64,000 nt of DNA from an uncultured Lachnospiraceae bacterium (GTDB lineage Bacteria; Bacillota; Clostridia; Lachnospirales; Lachnospiraceae), in the NCBI GenBank assembly GCA_900316855.1, contig ONEK01000007.1:124001-188000 (forward strand), given 5' to 3'. Below the pieces are notes generated by a model. That model worked only from the letters and a program-made list of their open reading frames with translations. It was not told where the DNA came from and ran no database searches. Below, in pieces: positions 33,263 through 41,466 of this stretch; position 1 is the first letter of the stretch; each line of letters starts with the position of its first letter. A program made the translations under genes and the position numbers.

Positions 33263-33288
33263 CGATGCGGTTTTATTATACCGCATCG
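33263..33288 (-). promoter_or_regulatory. glgA promoter region with -10 inside an inverted repeat
   Basis: CGATGCGGT (33263-33271) and ACCGCATCG (33280-33288) are a perfect 9-bp inverted repeat. On the minus strand the perfect -10 TATAAT (33275-33280) lies in its centre. TGTTAA is 17 bases upstream as a weak -35. This looks like an operator overlapping the promoter, about 70 bases before the glgA start. Confidence 0.55.
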
Positions 33289-33345
33289 GAAGCTGCCTTA
33301 ACAGGCCGCGCAGGGGCTGTCCGCATCCGGCGGCGGGAAGCGCTC

Positions 33346-34374
33346 TCACACCTCATCCGCGATTTCGAGGAGGAGCCTTTCCGTGTCATCCCAGCCAAGG
33401 CAGGGGTCCGTGATGGATTTGCCGTAAATTCCCTCGCCGATCTTCTGGCAGCCCTCCTCGAGGTAGCTCTCGATCATGAGGCCCTTGACGATTTTCCGGA
33501 TCGCAGCCGACTCCTGACGGTTGTGCAGGACCTCCTTGCAGATGCGGATCTGCTGCAGGTACTGCTTGCCGGAGTTCGAATGGTTCGTGTCGATGACGAC
33601 CGCCGGGTTCAGCAGCTCCTTCTCATCGTACAGACGGATGAGACGCTCGATGTCCTCATAGTGGTAATTGGGAGTATTGTTGCCTCGCTTGCTGACCGCG
33701 CCCCGCAGCACGCAGTGGGCGAGAGGATTCCCGTCCGTCCTGACCTCATATCCGCGATAGGTGAATTCATGCGGATGCTGCGCCGCGTAAATGCTGTTCA
33801 GCATGACGTGGAAGTCGCCCGACGTCGGATTCTTCATGCCGGAGGCGACATCAAAGCCGCTCGTGATGAGGCGGTGCTGCTGGTCCTCCACACTTCTTGC
33901 GCCGATCGCGACATAGCTGAGGATGTCCTCGACGTAGCCCCAGTTGTCGGGGTACAGCATTTCATCCGCGGCAGTCATCCCGGAGACCTCGATGGCATGG
34001 ATCTGCATCTTGCGCATGGCGATCAGGCCCGCGCGGAAATCCGTCTTCCCCTCCGGGTCCGGCTGGGATGCAATGCCCTTGTAGCCGTCGCCGGTCGTGC
34101 GGGGCTTGTTCGTATAAACCCTCGGGATCAGGAACAGCTTCTCCTTCACCTTCTCGTTGACCCTCGCAAGCCGCTCCACGTATTCGCAGACCGCGCTCTC
34201 ATTGTCGGCCGAGCACGGCCCCACGATGACGAGGAACCGGTCGGATTCGCCCCTGAGGATACGGGCAATCTCCTGATCCCTCTCTTTTTTCAGCTTCTGA
34301 AACGGAACCGGCAGCGGATATTCCTCCCGGATTTCCCGCGGTGTCGGCAGCTCCTGTACAAACGTAAAAGACAT
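33346..34374 (-). CDS. 3-deoxy-7-phosphoheptulonate (DAHP) synthase, class I
   Basis: This enzyme condenses phosphoenolpyruvate and erythrose 4-phosphate in the first step of aromatic amino acid synthesis. The AroF/G/H type is shown by LVIVGPCSADNESAV, PRVYTNKPRTTGDGYKGI, SDMTAADEMLYPDN-like sequence (EVSGMTAADEMLYPDNWGY), GARSVEDQQHRLITSGFDV and VIDTNHSNSGKQY. The 342-residue length is normal. Which aromatic amino acid inhibits it cannot be read from the sequence. No other aro gene lies in the window. A 20-base gap separates it from the NUDIX gene. Confidence 0.93.
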   Translation of the reverse strand: MSFTFVQELPTPREIREEYPLPVPFQKLKKERDQEIARILRGESDRFLVIVGPCSADNESAVCEYVERLARVNEKVKEKLFLIPRVYTNKPRTTGDGYKGIASQPDPEGKTDFRAGLIAMRKMQIHAIEVSGMTAADEMLYPDNWGYVEDILSYVAIGARSVEDQQHRLITSGFDVASGMKNPTSGDFHVMLNSIYAAQHPHEFTYRGYEVRTDGNPLAHCVLRGAVSKRGNNTPNYHYEDIERLIRLYDEKELLNPAVVIDTNHSNSGKQYLQQIRICKEVLHNRQESAAIRKIVKGLMIESYLEEGCQKIGEGIYGKSITDPCLGWDDTERLLLEIADEV

Positions 34375-34394
34375 CTTTTTGTCACTCCCTGTCT

Positions 34395-34946
34395 CTATAG
34401 CGATCCGTGGTCCCTGCGGTAAACATACGCAAAAAGGCCCGCGATCGTCTTGCCGTCCGTGATTTCGCCGCGCAGAATCTGCTGTACCAGCTCATCCGCA
34501 TCCCGGGCTTCCACGTCCAGGAACTCATCGTCGTCGAGCTGCTGCCTGCCGCGGACGAGATCCTCCGCGACATAAATCCCGATGCGTTCGCTCGAGTAGG
34601 CGACCGTCGGGCAAAAATCAACGAGCAGCGAAAGCTTCCCGGCTGAATACCCGGTCTCCTCCTTCAGCTCGCGCGCCGCGGCTTCCTCCATGGGCTCGTC
34701 CCGTGCATCAAGCTTGCCCGCCGGGATCTCCAGCAGCTCCTTCCCCGAGGGATTGCGCCACTGCCGGACCATCAGGATCCTGCCGTCGTCCCGGACGGGA
34801 ACAACCGCCGCAGCGCCTTTATGGTCGACGAGGTCCCACTTCTCGATCCTTCCGTCGGGAAGGGAAATGGAATCCACATATTCGTCAATGACCGCACCCC
34901 GATGAATCAGGGTGCGGTCAATTCTCTCATACTTTCCGTTTGCCAT
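34395..34946 (-). CDS. NUDIX hydrolase, ADP-ribose pyrophosphatase type
   Basis: The product probably hydrolyses ADP-ribose or related nucleoside diphosphate derivatives. The Nudix box GKLDARDEPMEEAAARELKEETGY fits GX5EX7REUXEEXGU with the glycine and glutamates in place, around residues 78-101. WRNPSGKELLEIPAGKLD before it is typical of ADP-ribose pyrophosphatases (NudF/YqkG). Family length (183) is normal. The gene lies between the aminotransferase and DAHP synthase genes with short gaps, so the three are probably one transcript. Confidence 0.92.
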   Translation of the reverse strand: MANGKYERIDRTLIHRGAVIDEYVDSISLPDGRIEKWDLVDHKGAAAVVPVRDDGRILMVRQWRNPSGKELLEIPAGKLDARDEPMEEAAARELKEETGYSAGKLSLLVDFCPTVAYSSERIGIYVAEDLVRGRQQLDDDEFLDVEARDADELVQQILRGEITDGKTIAGLFAYVYRRDHGSL

Positions 34947-34975
34947 GAATAAAATTTTTCCCCCGTGCTGCCCTC

Positions 34976-36175
34976 TCAGCTCAGGGCATTCAGGAAATCG
35001 CCGATCCTGCCGATGCCCTTTTTGATGTCATCGAGCGACAGAGCATAGGACAGACGGATAAACTGCGGATATCCGAAGTCCGGGCAGGGAACCACGGCAA
35101 CATGATACTCGTCGAGAAGGATCCTGGCGAGGTTCGTCGTATCTTCAAGCTTCTTTCCCCTGTAAGATAACCCGAGAGCCTCACTGCAGTCAACAAAGGC
35201 GTAAAACGCGCCGTGCGGCTCGGAGAGCGAAACGTGCGGCATCCTGCGGAATGCCTCGACCATGTAGTCCCTTCTCTGCTCAAACGCGGCCTTCATCTTC
35301 GGGATGAAATCCTGCGGACCGGTGAGTGCCTCCAGTGCCGCCTTCTGGGCAATGGAGTTGATGTTGGACGTCTGGTGGGACTGCACGGCGGAGATTGCCT
35401 TCGCAATCGGGGCGGGAGCGCCGAGATACCCGACCCTCCATCCGGTCATGGCGTAGCTCTTGGACAGTCCGGAGCAGGTGATGGTGCGGCTGTAGATCTC
35501 CTCGCCGAGCGAAGCGATGGACACTGCCTCCTCGTCTCCGTAGATCAGGTATTCATACATCTCATCCGCCACGACGTAGAAGTTCTTCCGGACCGCCGCA
35601 TCCGCGATCGCCTGCAGCTCCTGCCTGCTGTAAACAGCGCCGGTCGGATTGTTCGGGGTATTGAGAACGAGCGCCTTCGTCCTGTCCGTCACAGCGGCCT
35701 CAATCTGTGCCGCCGTCGCCTTGTAGCCGTTTGCCGCGTCCGCGTAAACGAACACGGGCACACCGCCCGCGAGCTTTACCATCTCCGGGTATGACAGCCA
35801 GTAAGGTGCAGGTATGATGACCTCATCGCCCGGATTCAGGATCGCGGTGAAAATATTCGTAAGGGCATGCTTGCCGCCGTTGCAGATGATGACCTGGGAG
35901 GGATCATAATGCACATGGTTGAAGGTCTCGAACTTCTGTGCCACCGCCTTCCGGAGCTCCTGTGTTCCGGCTGCCGGCGTGTATTTCGTAAATCCATCAT
36001 CAATGGCCTTTTTCGCCGCTTCACAGATGTTCCCGGGTGTGGGGAAATCGGGTTCTCCGGCTCCGAAACCGACGACATCGACTCCCTGGCTCTTTAATTC
36101 CTTCGCCCTCGCCGTGATAGCCAGCGTGGATGAAGGTTTTACCTGCAGTGCTTTCTGTGACAGTTCCAGTGACAT
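34976..36175 (-). CDS. Class I/II aminotransferase (aspartate aminotransferase type)
   Basis: This PLP enzyme is close to the AspC/AspB-type aminotransferases. From ATG 36175 (MSLELSQKAL) with AGGAGGT upstream it has 399 residues. VVGFGAGEPDFPTP, NTPNNPTGAVYS and SGLSKSYAMTGWRVGY (lysine of the Schiff base) are intact. The upstream in-frame codon at 36247 lies in a repeat and is rejected. Substrate is likely aspartate/2-oxoglutarate, but aromatic or prephenate activity cannot be excluded, and the DAHP synthase neighbour hints at that. A promoter and a palindromic operator lie upstream. Confidence 0.9.
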   Translation of the reverse strand: MSLELSQKALQVKPSSTLAITARAKELKSQGVDVVGFGAGEPDFPTPGNICEAAKKAIDDGFTKYTPAAGTQELRKAVAQKFETFNHVHYDPSQVIICNGGKHALTNIFTAILNPGDEVIIPAPYWLSYPEMVKLAGGVPVFVYADAANGYKATAAQIEAAVTDRTKALVLNTPNNPTGAVYSRQELQAIADAAVRKNFYVVADEMYEYLIYGDEEAVSIASLGEEIYSRTITCSGLSKSYAMTGWRVGYLGAPAPIAKAISAVQSHQTSNINSIAQKAALEALTGPQDFIPKMKAAFEQRRDYMVEAFRRMPHVSLSEPHGAFYAFVDCSEALGLSYRGKKLEDTTNLARILLDEYHVAVVPCPDFGYPQFIRLSYALSLDDIKKGIGRIGDFLNALS

Positions 36176-36198
36176 GATGGATACCTCCTGCTTTGCAT

Positions 36199-36255
36199 GA
36201 TTAAGGTGCCATAAAAGATTACGGATTGTTTCGCTGCTTCGCAGCATTCGTCATC
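36199..36255. repeat. Degenerate hairpin-mosaic element, copy D
   Basis: GATTAAGGTGCCATAAAAGATTACG resembles the left end of copies B and C. It is followed by GATTGTTTCGCTGCTTCGCAGCATTC, with a GCTGC/GCAGC hairpin, and TCATCTT. It lies between the palindromic operator and the aminotransferase ribosome site. Confidence 0.55.
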
Positions 36256-36263
36256 TTTGTGTT

Positions 36264-36275
36264 ATTGTATACAAT
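36264..36275. promoter_or_regulatory. Perfect 12-bp palindromic operator candidate
   Basis: ATTGTATACAAT is fully palindromic. It lies about 10 bases past the expected start point of the promoter at 36292-36320, upstream of the aminotransferase-NUDIX-DAHP synthase genes. Similar TGTATACA cores are bound by GntR-type regulators, which is inference here. Confidence 0.5.
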
Positions 36276-36291
36276 CCTGGCGCCGTTTTTT

Positions 36292-36320
36292 ATACTACAT
36301 CACCCGGAGGATCGAATCAA
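36292..36320 (-). promoter_or_regulatory. Promoter of the aminotransferase operon
   Basis: TTGATT (36315-36320), a 17-base spacer and TAGTAT (36292-36297) followed by an A-run fit a sigma-A promoter on the minus strand. The leader would be about 110 bases and holds the palindrome and repeat copy D. Confidence 0.65.
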
Positions 36321-36394
36321 CCTCATATGCTGCTAAATTTTTGCACTGCCGGATACGTTTTCTGCCGCGGATATGTGATGGGCAGAAACGCAAA

Positions 36395-36421
36395 GGGCGG
36401 TGCGCATTGCGCGCACCGCCC
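36395..36421 (-). terminator. Terminator after rny
   Basis: GGGCGGTGCGC and GCGCACCGCCC make a perfect 11-bp stem with a 5-base loop. On the minus strand it is followed by TTTGCGTTTCT. It lies 37 bases past the rny stop. Confidence 0.8.
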
Positions 36422-36457
36422 TTAAAACATGTTTGCTCTTAACTTTTTGCCAGCAGA

Positions 36458-38008
36458 TTACTTAGCGTAGTCTGTGACGCGTGACTCACGGATGACATTC
36501 ACCTTGATCTGTCCGGGATATTCCATCTCGTCCTCGATCTTTTTGCTGATGTCATGTGCCAGCAATACCATATCCGTATCACTGATCTTTTCGGGAACTA
36601 CCATTACACGAACTTCTCTGCCTGCCTGGATGGCATAAGAATTACTAACCCCTTTAAAACTGTTGGTGATTTCTTCAAGCTGCTTGAGCCTTGTGGTATA
36701 GGTCTCGAGGGTTTCCCTTCTCGCGCCCGGCCTTGCCGCCGAAATAGTATCAGCTGCCTGTACGAGGCACGCGATGAGGCTCGTCGGCTCCGTGTCGCCG
36801 TGATGGGATTCCACGGCGTTGATGACAACCGGGGATTCCTTGTACTTGCGGCACAGCTCCGCGCCCAGCTGGACGTGGGAGCCTTCCATCTCATGATCGA
36901 CCGCTTTGCCGATATCGTGCAGCAGTCCTGCGCGCTTCGCCATGCGGACGTCCAGTCCCAGCTCACCGGCCAGAAGGCCTGTCAGCTGCGCAACCTCAAT
37001 GGAATGCTTCAGGCAGTTCTGTCCGTAGCTCGTACGGTAACGGAGCTTGCCCAGGAGTCTGACAAGCTCGGGATGAAGGCCGTGCACACCAACCTCGAGG
37101 GTTGCGGCTTCACCTTCCTCCTTGATGACGGACTCCACTTCCTTCTTGGCTTTTTCCACCATCTCTTCGATTCTGGCCGGATGAATACGTCCGTCCACAA
37201 TCAGCTTCTCAAGTGCGATTCTGGCAACCTCACGGCGGATCGGATCAAATCCGGAGATGACAACCGCCTCCGGCGTATCGTCAATGATCAGATCGACACC
37301 GGTCAGTGTTTCGAGGGTGCGGATATTGCGTCCCTCACGGCCGATGATTCTTCCCTTCATTTCATCGCTGGAAAGCTGCACCACGGAAATAGTGGCCTCG
37401 GCAACATGATCCGCGGCACATCTCTGGATGGCGCCGATCACGATTTCCCTTGCCTTCTTGTCCGCTTCGTCCTTTGCTTCGGCTTCCGCTTCCTTGATCA
37501 TGACGGCAGAATCGTGTCTTACATCGTCCTCAACAAGTTTTAAAAGGTATTCTTTTGCCTGTTCAGAGGTCAGACCTGAAATTCGTTCGAGTTCCTGTGT
37601 ACGCTGTTCACTAAGCTTCGCTACTTCCTCTTGCTTTTTGCGCAGTGATTCTTCCCTGGATGCCAGGCTCTGTTCCTTGCGTTCGAGAGTATCTGTCTTC
37701 CGGTCGACCGCCTCTTCCTTCTGCTGGACACGACGTTCGTTGCGCTGCATCTCGGCCCGTCTGTCCTTGATCTCACGGTCAAGGTCATTCTTGGCTTTGA
37801 TGTTCTCTTCCTTTGCTTCCAGAAGAGCCTCGCGCTTCTTCGTCTCCGCTTCGGTCAGTGCGTTGTCGATGATGGATCTCGCCTTCTCCTCCGCGCTGCC
37901 GATCTTCTTCTGTTCTTCCGCTTTGCGCTTGTCAGAAGTAATCTTGGACGTGACGGGAACGGCGATCACCAGGGTTGCAGCCACTGCAATGATGATTGCA
38001 ACCAGCAT
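36458..38008 (-). CDS. rny: Ribonuclease Y
   Basis: RNase Y is the membrane-tethered endoribonuclease that starts mRNA decay in many Firmicutes. An N-terminal transmembrane helix ([19 protein letters not shown]) is followed by a ~190-residue coiled coil. A KH domain follows with [33 protein letters not shown], then an HD domain with [15 protein letters not shown]. The 516-residue length is normal. It lies directly after recX, but a strong promoter overlapping the recX stop suggests independent transcription. A terminator follows. Confidence 0.97.
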   Translation of the reverse strand: MLVAIIIAVAATLVIAVPVTSKITSDKRKAEEQKKIGSAEEKARSIIDNALTEAETKKREALLEAKEENIKAKNDLDREIKDRRAEMQRNERRVQQKEEAVDRKTDTLERKEQSLASREESLRKKQEEVAKLSEQRTQELERISGLTSEQAKEYLLKLVEDDVRHDSAVMIKEAEAEAKDEADKKAREIVIGAIQRCAADHVAEATISVVQLSSDEMKGRIIGREGRNIRTLETLTGVDLIIDDTPEAVVISGFDPIRREVARIALEKLIVDGRIHPARIEEMVEKAKKEVESVIKEEGEAATLEVGVHGLHPELVRLLGKLRYRTSYGQNCLKHSIEVAQLTGLLAGELGLDVRMAKRAGLLHDIGKAVDHEMEGSHVQLGAELCRKYKESPVVINAVESHHGDTEPTSLIACLVQAADTISAARPGARRETLETYTTRLKQLEEITNSFKGVSNSYAIQAGREVRVMVVPEKISDTDMVLLAHDISKKIEDEMEYPGQIKVNVIRESRVTDYAK

Positions 38009-38135
38009 GATACAGGAGCACCTCCTTATTCAGTTTTCATTGTACTATCTCCAAAAAGAGTGACGAAGCATTTCTCCCCAGGCAGGGGTCAGGCTCCGCA
38101 AAAACCCACTCTAATTGACAAAAGACAACAAAGCT

Positions 38136-38164
38136 ATATTAAATGCAAATCAGTTCCCTGTCAA
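38136..38164 (-). promoter_or_regulatory. Strong promoter of rny, overlapping the recX stop
   Basis: TTGACA (38159-38164) is perfect and overlaps the end of recX. A 17-base spacer leads to TAATAT (38136-38141). It is the best consensus promoter in the window. Confidence 0.8.
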
Positions 38165-38772
38165 TGCATCGCCTCACGAATGATTTCGCTCCCGTAGCCC
38201 TTTCCTGCAAGATAAGCGCAGGTTTTCTGCCGTTCCTCAGGCGTTGCCGTCTCCGGGTCAAAATGCCTTTTGGCGAGGAGCTTGTGCACATTTTCGAGTT
38301 CCTGCAGGTGCGCGTCCTCCCCGCTCTCCTCCTCGTAATTCCGAAGGGCTTCCTCGATGACGTCCTTTGACAGTCCCCTGCCCTGGAGATCCAAACGGAT
38401 TTTCAGCCGGCTCCTGTCGCCGGCGTGAGCGCGTATGTATTGAGAAGCGTACCGGCTGTCATCGACATAGTGAGCCTCTTCCATCCGGCCGACCGCCTCT
38501 TCGGCGACTTCCTGCAGATAGCCTGCCCGGATGAGCTTATCCAGGAGGCCCTTTCCTGTATAATCCGTGCCCGTAAGGAGCGAGCCGCATTTTTTCAGTA
38601 CCGTGCTCCTCTGGCTGCTGACAAGTTCCTGCCATACCGGTTCCGGAATCTCGTCCCCGTCCGCGATGCCGTAAGCCTCCCATTCCCTCAGAGGCAGCGC
38701 GAAAGCATCTCCCCTATCCGTTGTGATGCGTACCCTGGTCTTCGACTGCCGGATGATATCCGTAACCTGCAT
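38161..38772 (-). CDS. recX: RecX, RecA regulator
   Basis: RecX inhibits and modulates RecA filaments. The product has the family's tandem three-helix repeats: LDKLIRAGYLQEVAEEAVGRMEEAHYVDDSRYASQYIRAHAGDRSRLKIRLDLQGRGLSKDVIEEAL and a second C-terminal repeat. It is 203 residues long, typical of Gram-positive RecX. The gene starts 26 bases past recA; the gap holds half a palindrome (38786-38799) and an AGGTAAGT sequence before the ATG. It is therefore likely co-expressed with recA under LexA control. Confidence 0.9.
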   Translation of the reverse strand: MQVTDIIRQSKTRVRITTDRGDAFALPLREWEAYGIADGDEIPEPVWQELVSSQRSTVLKKCGSLLTGTDYTGKGLLDKLIRAGYLQEVAEEAVGRMEEAHYVDDSRYASQYIRAHAGDRSRLKIRLDLQGRGLSKDVIEEALRNYEEESGEDAHLQELENVHKLLAKRHFDPETATPEERQKTCAYLAGKGYGSEIIREAMH

Positions 38773-38785
38773 ACTTACCTCGTTT

Positions 38786-38799
38786 ATGCCTGTGTCAGC
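38786..38799 (-). repeat. Half-copy of the palindromic hairpin before recX
   Basis: GCTGACACAGGCAT followed by AAACGAGGTAAGT and ATG parallels the 3' arm and trailer of the 47313 copy (GCTGACGCAGGCAT, GGGAGGTAAGT, ATG). The 5' arm is missing because recA coding sequence ends there. Confidence 0.5.
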
Positions 38800-39908
38800 T
38801 ATTCCTCTTTAACAGCACCCTCCGCAGCCGCATCCGCTGCAGCATTCGCTGCGTCGTCTGCCGCGGGTGCCTCTGTGCCGGGATGGGGCTTTCGTGCACC
38901 GTCCGAATCGAGTCCGTAGTGCTCCCTCACCGCACGGTCCACCTCGTACAGCACATCGGGATGATCCTCGAGGTACTTCTTCGTGTTCTCACGGCCCTGA
39001 CCGATCTTGCTGCCCTGATAGTTGTACCAGGCGCCGCTCTTGTTGATGATGTCCACCTTCGCGGCGAGGTCGAGCACATCACCGGCGTAGGAAATACCCT
39101 TTCCGAACATGATGTCGAACTCCGCTTCCTTAAATGGCGGAGCGATCTTGTTCTTCACCACCTTGACGCGGGTGCGGTTGCCGATGACTTCGCCGTTCTG
39201 CTTGATGGATTCGATCCTCCTGACATCGAGCCGGATGGAGGAGTAGAACTTCAGGGCACGTCCGCCCGTTGTCGTCTCGGGATTGCCGAACAGGACGCCG
39301 ACCTTCTCACGCAGCTGGTTGATGAAAACGACCGTGCAGTTGGATTTCGAGATGACCGCCGTAAGCTTGCGCAGTGCCTGGGACATCAGCCGTGCCTGCA
39401 GTCCGACATGGGAATCTCCCATCTCGCCGTCAATTTCCGCCTTGGGAACAAGGGCCGCAACCGAGTCGATGACCACAATGTCAATCGCTCCGGAGCGCAC
39501 CATGGTCTCGGCAATCTCCAGTCCCTGCTCGCCGGAATCCGGCTGCGAGATATAGAGATTGTCGATATCGACGCCGATATTCTTCGCATAGACGGGATCG
39601 AGCGCGTGCTCCGCGTCGATAAAGCCCGCGATACCGCCGCGGCGCTGCACCTCGGCGATCATGTGGAGTGTCAGGGTTGTCTTACCGGAGGATTCCGGTC
39701 CGTAGACCTCGATAACCCTTCCCTTCGGCACACCGCCCAGTCCCAGTGCGATGTCCAGGGACAGCGAGCCGGTGGGCGTTGTCTCCACATTCATGCGGGA
39801 AGCGGGATCTCCGAGCTTCATGACCGCTCCCTTGCCGTATTCCTTCTCAATCTGCGAAATCGCCGCGTCCAGCGCTTTCAGTTTATCCTCATGATTCAGA
39901 TCACTCAT
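38799..39908 (-). CDS. recA: Recombinase RecA
   Basis: RecA forms filaments for homologous recombination and drives LexA cleavage. [17 protein letters not shown] is the Walker A motif. [27 protein letters not shown] and the [12 protein letters not shown] start of the core are as in other RecA proteins. The C-terminus is Ala/Glu-rich ([21 protein letters not shown]). ATG 39908 ([10 protein letters not shown]) has AAGGGG upstream and gives 369 residues. The in-frame start at 39965 overlaps the LexA box and promoter and is rejected. Confidence 0.98.
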   Translation of the reverse strand: MSDLNHEDKLKALDAAISQIEKEYGKGAVMKLGDPASRMNVETTPTGSLSLDIALGLGGVPKGRVIEVYGPESSGKTTLTLHMIAEVQRRGGIAGFIDAEHALDPVYAKNIGVDIDNLYISQPDSGEQGLEIAETMVRSGAIDIVVIDSVAALVPKAEIDGEMGDSHVGLQARLMSQALRKLTAVISKSNCTVVFINQLREKVGVLFGNPETTTGGRALKFYSSIRLDVRRIESIKQNGEVIGNRTRVKVVKNKIAPPFKEAEFDIMFGKGISYAGDVLDLAAKVDIINKSGAWYNYQGSKIGQGRENTKKYLEDHPDVLYEVDRAVREHYGLDSDGARKPHPGTEAPAADDAANAAADAAAEGAVKEE

Positions 39909-39933
39909 AACATTTCCCCTTATCTTCTTTCCC

Positions 39934-39958
39934 GAACAGGCGTTACGAACATCCGTTC
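39934..39958. promoter_or_regulatory. LexA (SOS) boxes upstream of recA
   Basis: CGAACATCCGTTCT (core 39947-39958) fits the Gram-positive CGAACN4GTTCG box with one outer mismatch. A second near-match, GAACAGGCGTTA (39934-39945), lies directly beside it. Both lie just past the recA -10, an ideal repressor position. Confidence 0.8.
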
Positions 39959-39965
39959 TCTTCAT

Positions 39966-39994
39966 ACTATAACATCCCGCCGGACAGTTTGCAA
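39966..39994 (-). promoter_or_regulatory. recA promoter
   Basis: TTGCAA (39989-39994), 17 bases, TATAGT (39966-39971) on the minus strand, followed at once by the LexA boxes. Confidence 0.8.
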
Positions 39995-40206
39995 TTACCC
40001 TTGCCTGATTTTATTCCGGATGTTCCGCGAGGGCGGAGCATGCCGGTGTTTTGAGCTGCGGATGGACACGCCGTAAGAACCCGGAGGAAACCGGAACGGT
40101 GCTTCGCCGTCCGGCATGTCCCTTGGAAATCAGATCCATTCTATCACAGATGCGCCCCTCTTGTGGCACAGACTGCCGAAAAACGCTCCGAAGACACCTG
40201 TTTACA

Positions 40207-40659
40207 TCACAGCACAAAGGTCATGAGTCCGACCTTGGGGATCTGGATCTCGCTGATGATCAGGCCCTGCCGGTTTTTCTCCTGCGGTGTGAGGGCGGCG
40301 AGCTCCTCTGCCCTGAACACCTTCTCGCGGTACACGGTCTGCCGCTCTCCGTTCTTCTTATCTCTTGTAACGGGGTAATAGGCGCGGATTTTCACCTTCA
40401 GCCTCGCGTAGACCTTCGTGCTTTCCTCCTGCGGCTTCATGTAATACAGGTGGCTCTCTAGCGTCGTGGAGCCGTCCACCTCCTGCAGCAGGATCTGCTT
40501 GATGATGCAGCGGTATTTATAGGACAGGTCGATATTCTCCTCCAGCTCGTCATAGGTATAGTGAGACCCGATCTGGACGAAGGACAGATTGTCGAGAATA
40601 TACTTGTAATCCTGCTCCGGTCCGTCCTGCGGAGGGAGCGCGTTCTGCAAATCGTTCAT
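40207..40659 (-). CDS. Hypothetical protein, third gene of the rhomboid/sigma-like unit
   Basis: I do not recognise this 150-residue protein. It has no signal peptide or transmembrane segment. It is rich in charged and aromatic residues and looks like a mixed alpha/beta domain (VQIGSHYTYDELEENIDLSYKYRCIIKQ, then VYARLKVKIRAYYPVTRDKKN and EKVFRAEELAALTPQEKNRQGLIISEIQIPKVG). The repeated segments end in I/V-rich strands. It lies 24 bases downstream of the sigma-like gene and is presumably co-transcribed. The 298-base gap to recA holds an 8-bp inverted repeat about 80 bases apart (CATGCCGG/CCGGCATG) and no gene. Confidence 0.75.
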   Translation of the reverse strand: MNDLQNALPPQDGPEQDYKYILDNLSFVQIGSHYTYDELEENIDLSYKYRCIIKQILLQEVDGSTTLESHLYYMKPQEESTKVYARLKVKIRAYYPVTRDKKNGERQTVYREKVFRAEELAALTPQEKNRQGLIISEIQIPKVGLMTFVL

Positions 40660-40683
40660 GGATTTTTTCGGAAAAATGGTTCC

Positions 40684-41466
40684 TTACTGCTGATAATCGA
40701 TGCTGTCAATCCGGTTGCCGGTCAGACGGATGGCGTCGAGAATTTCCTCCTCCGTCACGTCCCCCTCGGCAGCAAGCTCCAGAACCGTAACCTTACGGCC
40801 CAGAGCATCCCGCAGCCCGTCCGCGTATTTTTTCACCCTGTTAGCGAGGTCCGCCGCATCCGTCTGCTTTGCCTTGTCATCGAGGTTGGCGGCGATGAGA
40901 TCCTCCATGGCATTCATGACCCTCTGCCCGATGAAGCTCTCGACCTCCTGCGGTCCCTCCAGGGGACCCAGGAGCCTGACGGAGCGCATGAGCTCCTCAT
41001 TGCCGGCGCCGATCAGGTCCTCGACAAAGACGCCCTGTCCCAGATACAGCCTTGCGATATCCAGCACGTCGCCCAGCATGCACTCCGCAAGATGCTTCTG
41101 CGCCTTATCATCCCCCGCCATCGCATTGAGGCACAGAGCTTCCTTCTCCCCCTCCGAAGGCTGCTCAATGGACCGGACCATCTGCTCGTAATCCTTCAGG
41201 TAGTTATGTTCCTCCTGTGACAGCACCTCTTCTTCCGGAAGGGGCTCGTCTATACCGACGTGATTGGACGTCAGGTAATCCTTCACGGTCTGCATCTGCG
41301 CAGATGACAGGTGAAAATCCCCGAATGCCCTCTCCAGCTGTGCCTGCGTCACGACATTGTGGTTTTTGCCTGCCGCCTTCAGCACTGCTTCCAGAACACG
41401 GACGAAATTTTCATCGCGGATCAGTTCCTTTTCCTGTTTCATATTTTCCGTCATTGGGTTCTTCAT
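40684..41466 (-). CDS. Sigma-70-like protein lacking region 4
   Basis: The 260-residue protein reads like the front half of a primary sigma factor. Residues 20-75 resemble region 1.1 (VVTQAQLERAF...VKDYLTSNHVGID). Residues 84-125 resemble region 1.2. Residues 125-165 match regions 2.1-2.2, with LIGAGNEELMRSVRLL in the place of the sigma LIQEGNIGLMRAVEKF segment that binds RNA polymerase. Regions 2.3-2.4 (170-195) have lost the aromatic -10-reading residues. A region-3-like helix-turn-helix ends the chain (ALGRKVTVLELAAEGDVTEEEILDAI). There is no region 4. Its ATG overlaps the rhomboid stop (ATGA). It could bind RNA polymerase without -35 recognition. Function is unknown. Confidence 0.65.
   Translation of the reverse strand: MKNPMTENMKQEKELIRDENFVRVLEAVLKAAGKNHNVVTQAQLERAFGDFHLSSAQMQTVKDYLTSNHVGIDEPLPEEEVLSQEEHNYLKDYEQMVRSIEQPSEGEKEALCLNAMAGDDKAQKHLAECMLGDVLDIARLYLGQGVFVEDLIGAGNEELMRSVRLLGPLEGPQEVESFIGQRVMNAMEDLIAANLDDKAKQTDAADLANRVKKYADGLRDALGRKVTVLELAAEGDVTEEEILDAIRLTGNRIDSIDYQQ

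Noticed and set aside
38009..38125. AGAGTG...CACTCTTTTT stem and a four-codon MKTE frame in the rny leader
   Set aside because: The stem has a ~50-base loop and only six pairs, and the tiny frame has no ribosome site. Neither is convincing as attenuator or leader peptide.
39995..40206. Short open frames and an 8-bp inverted repeat (CATGCCGG/CCGGCATG) between recA and the hypothetical gene
   Set aside because: The frames lack ribosome sites and family features, and the inverted repeat is widely spaced without a T-tract.
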